Part shown: positions 6,137 to 6,250 of the stretch, piece after piece | Layout: the number at the start of each line of letters is the position of its first letter | Numbering within the stretch: the first letter of the stretch is position 1 | Assembly: GCA_016762975.1 (NCBI GenBank) | Contig: JAESUV010000271.1 | Location: 14,868 to 21,117 of the forward strand | DNA length: 6,250 bases | Source of the DNA: Gammaproteobacteria bacterium | GTDB taxonomy: Bacteria; Pseudomonadota; Gammaproteobacteria; Pseudomonadales; Pseudohongiellaceae | Direction of reading: 5' to 3' | Notes under the pieces: generated by a model | Seen by the model: only the letters and a program-made list of their open reading frames with translations | What the model was told of the DNA's origin: nothing | Databases searched by the model: none | Translations under genes and position numbers: made by a program

Positions 6137-6250
6137 ACCCACGCCCTCTGCAATAATGGTTTGTCGAATGTCTGCTTGATGTCAATGCACCAGCCATCAG
6201 ATATAAGCTCTGCGCTGTGTCGCTTATGACTCCTATTGGTCGTTACATAT
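6133..6250 (-). CDS. C-terminal end of an unknown gene, cut by the right edge
   Basis: On the minus strand a frame is open from the right edge (first full codon at 6249) to TGA at 6133-6135, giving 38 residues that end KPLLQRAWV. Its stop overlaps the start of the next gene as ATGA, a common arrangement in phage operons, and the Shine-Dalgarno of that gene lies inside its last codons. It is too short and too partial to identify. Another minus-strand frame is also open here, so the call rests mainly on the coupling. No usable start codon lies inside the window, so the gene must begin further right. Confidence 0.5.
   Translation of the reverse strand, partial: YVTTNRSHKRHSAELISDGWCIDIKQTFDKPLLQRAWV
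6144..6149 (-). promoter_or_regulatory. Shine-Dalgarno deciding the start of the 103-residue gene
   Basis: On the minus strand AGAGGG is seven bases upstream of ATG at 6136 and one base from the alternative GTG at 6142. Only the ATG has workable spacing, which sets the protein at 103 rather than 105 residues. Confidence 0.7.

Noticed and set aside
6099..6248. Alternative minus-strand open frame at the right edge
   Set aside because: It overlaps the well-supported 103-residue gene and lacks the ATGA coupling. The competing frame ending at 6133 fits the operon layout better.
1..6250. tRNA, CRISPR, insertion sequence, attachment site, or toxin/defence system
   Set aside because: No clover-leaf, regularly spaced repeats, transposase or integrase motifs, terminal inverted repeats, or defence-type motifs were seen on either strand.

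Overview
The window reads as part of the late structural region of a tailed phage with a podovirus-like (P22-type) particle, or of a prophage. The likely host is a proteobacterium; this is inferred from the style of the tailspike head-binding domain, and nothing here fixes the host. There is no sign of a cellular chromosome: no housekeeping genes, no RNA genes, almost no intergenic DNA, and long, tightly packed genes of virion-protein type.

Positions 1-5788 (+ strand) hold four co-directional genes. The first is cut by the left edge. All three junctions are TAATG, where the stop of one gene shares one base with the start of the next. In order they are: (A) the C-terminal part of a Gly/Ala/Gln-rich protein resembling P22 gp7-type ejection proteins, ending in a compact S74-type (intramolecular chaperone/self-cleaving) domain; (B) a 406-residue helical protein in the place of P22 gp20; (C) a 759-residue protein in the place of P22 gp16, with hydrophobic Gly/Ala-rich segments; (D) a 627-residue tailspike with a head-binding N-terminus, a beta-helix body and a jelly-roll-like C-terminus. 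A, B and C would be packaged in the head and pass into the host envelope to help DNA cross it. D would bind, and perhaps cut, a surface polysaccharide. P22 has the same relative order (7-20-16, later 9), but here nothing separates the gp16-like gene from the spike gene.

At about 5790-5826 a hairpin lies between the end of the spike gene and a convergent minus-strand gene set. The latter comprises a 103-residue small phage protein (5825-6136) and, coupled to it by an ATGA overlap, the C-terminal end of another gene that runs off the right edge. These are probably accessory or early genes of a separate transcription unit.

No tRNA, CRISPR array, insertion sequence, origin or attachment site was recognised, and there is no gene-free stretch over 300 bases. 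The window is mostly a recognisable ejection and tailspike cassette, not a clearly new system. The points most worth a second look are the S74-like domain placed on an ejection-type protein, a duplicated DLLAEL motif at the start of the gp16-like protein, and a nested ORF with a strong Shine-Dalgarno and a predicted membrane segment inside the gp16-like gene.
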